In this document: piece by piece, positions 62,901 through 64,000 of the stretch | Position numbering within the stretch: the stretch's first letter is position 1 | How the letters are laid out: every line of letters starts with the position of its first letter | NCBI RefSeq assembly: GCF_003945595.2 | Contig: NW_024104283.1 | Span: 2,674,630 to 2,738,629 of the forward strand | Direction of reading: 5' to 3' | Length of the DNA stretch: 64,000 nucleotides | Origin: Pipra filicauda | Taxonomy: Eukaryota > Chordata > Aves > Passeriformes > Pipridae | Program-made: the position numbers and the translations under genes | Notes under the pieces: model-generated | Told to the model about the DNA's origin: nothing | Database searches by the model: none | What the model saw: the letters and a program-made list of their open reading frames with translations, nothing else

Positions 62901-64000
62901 TTTTCTATGCTTTCTATATAATTATCTCATAGAAACTCTCTGAACTTAAACTGACTGAATTTTGCTTGCTTCAAAGCATGTTAGTCCTTATATAGGATAT
63001 TATTTTGTTCTAATACCAGGACCAAAATGCTACTTGATAATCTAGGACAGTGCAGTGAAGAATAAAATCTTTTATAAGGGGATATAAACCATTATTCTGG
63101 TTTCAGAAGTCATTGAAATTAATGATTGTGCAGATATAATTGAAAAATACGGCCATTAATTTCTACAGCATACAGAATATTTATCTGTAGTAATACAGAT
63201 ACCTTATTTTTGGGTACATGGCAAAGAAGTAAACAAAGACTTGTTTTGAGATTGTGCCATGAGAGTAGGTCCCTAAGATGCAAAAAAACCTGATTTCAAA
63301 CCAAGGGGGACCAAGTTCACACAGCCCAGATAAGAGAGGGCTGTCTCAGCCTCAACACGCAGACAGCTGGTGTGCTGCTCCCCTCAAACCAAGGATGGTC
63401 AAACAAAGAGGATGTAGATCCTCAGGCAAGGAAGAACCCCCAGGACTGGAGGTAGACTGAAGAGGGGGAGGTGGGAGAGAAAACAATAAAAGTAGCAACC
63501 AGAGTGATGCATTCCTATCTATCAGTTTTCTATGGTCCACAGTCATAAGGCAGAAACACTGCACTAACAAGTAAGTGTTCATGCACACCTGAGGTGTAGC
63601 AACAGTGGGATGTTTACAGACACTTTGACTAAAACTACTAGAGTAACTGGTAACTCTTCTATTGATCAGTGTCCTCCAGCTACCATTTTTTAGATGATAT
63701 TTTTCTAACTGATTTTGTGTGGTATGATAAGGAAAAAATGAGCTACAGATAACTGTGTGGAAACCGTGTCTACTAAAAATTCATTAATAACTAAGTCCAC
63801 TTCTGTGCAGAGAGCCTGAGTAAGAGCTCTCTGCACTGAAGACTGTGAAGACCTTGATGGAGGCATTTGGTAAAGTTGCTAGTGTAGCTCTTAAAAGTTA
63901 TAAAAAATCTGAGGCTAGATCTGAGCTGAAATAAGTGAGAAGGGGAGCATTAAAATAACGGTCTGGAATGACTACAACTTTTAAAGGGATCAGGCAGTTT
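56951..64000. other. Right flank, no gene recognised
   Basis: About 7 kb of mostly AT-rich sequence. I looked on the minus strand for the conserved transporter motifs expected of SLC22A16, and on both strands for other exons, without success. The longest frames (170 codons minus, 57999-58511; 136 codons plus, 58843-59253) show no domain. A perfect hairpin (62245-62274), a 15-base direct repeat (62287-62301 and 62315-62329) and A/T runs are the only structure seen. It may be intergenic, intron, or 3' untranslated sequence of a gene to the right. Confidence 0.5.
62245..62274. repeat. Perfect 12-bp inverted repeat (hairpin)
   Basis: CCTTACTTGCCA, six bases (gttatt), then the exact complement TGGCAAGTAAGG. 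The stem is too short for a typical microRNA precursor and no conserved flanking stem was seen. It is followed 12 bases later by a direct repeat of GAACAATTAAAATTA. Confidence 0.85.

Overview
The window is vertebrate nuclear DNA and almost certainly avian. Genes are split into short exons with GT-AG introns of 0.2 to 20 kb. The genome is AT-rich apart from two sharp CpG islands. Its interspersed repeats are CR1 LINEs of several ages with the bird-type 3' end. No bacterial, phage, CRISPR or operon structure is present. The long ORFs that are not exons listed here look like chance frames.

Two protein-coding genes are recognised, both on the minus strand. (1) METTL24, a putative membrane-anchored methyltransferase-like protein, runs leftward from a CpG-island promoter at about 28.6-29.3 kb. 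Exon 1 (28753-29052), exon 2 (8434-8532) and exon 3 (4463-4602) join in frame and encode the first ~179 residues; the remaining exons lie beyond base 1. (2) DDO, D-aspartate oxidase, is complete in four coding exons (51160-51331, 50854-50962, 49795-49971, 46690-47257). Joined, they give exactly 1026 nt, or 341 codons plus stop. The FAD-binding motif, the expected active-site residues and a C-terminal AKL peroxisomal signal are all intact. The pair METTL24-DDO, in the same orientation, matches the neighbourhood on human 6q21.

Layout: 1-29 kb, METTL24 introns with a solo-LTR-like element (13.9-14.5 kb), old CR1 pieces (15.0-15.5 kb, perhaps 23.7-24.0 kb), a CTCF-like site (17.8 kb) and an unidentified coding-like patch (27.8-28.2 kb). 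29.3-46.7 kb, intergenic with two LTR-like stretches and a nested repeat: an ancient plus-strand CR1 (about 41.3-44.8 kb) split by a younger minus-strand CR1 (about 42.7-44.15 kb). 46.7-51.4 kb, DDO. 51.5-52.6 kb, unexplained open frames. 52.7-53.4 kb, a truncated CR1. 56.2-56.95 kb, a second CpG island whose gene cannot be assigned; it may hold a non-coding first exon of DDO or drive another transcript. 57-64 kb, AT-rich with no recognisable exon.

The two genes are not a functional unit; their adjacency is conserved synteny. No undescribed system was found with confidence. The best leads are the orphan CpG island, the unassigned open frames at 27.8-28.2 and 51.5-52.5 kb, and a perfect 12-bp hairpin at 62.25 kb.
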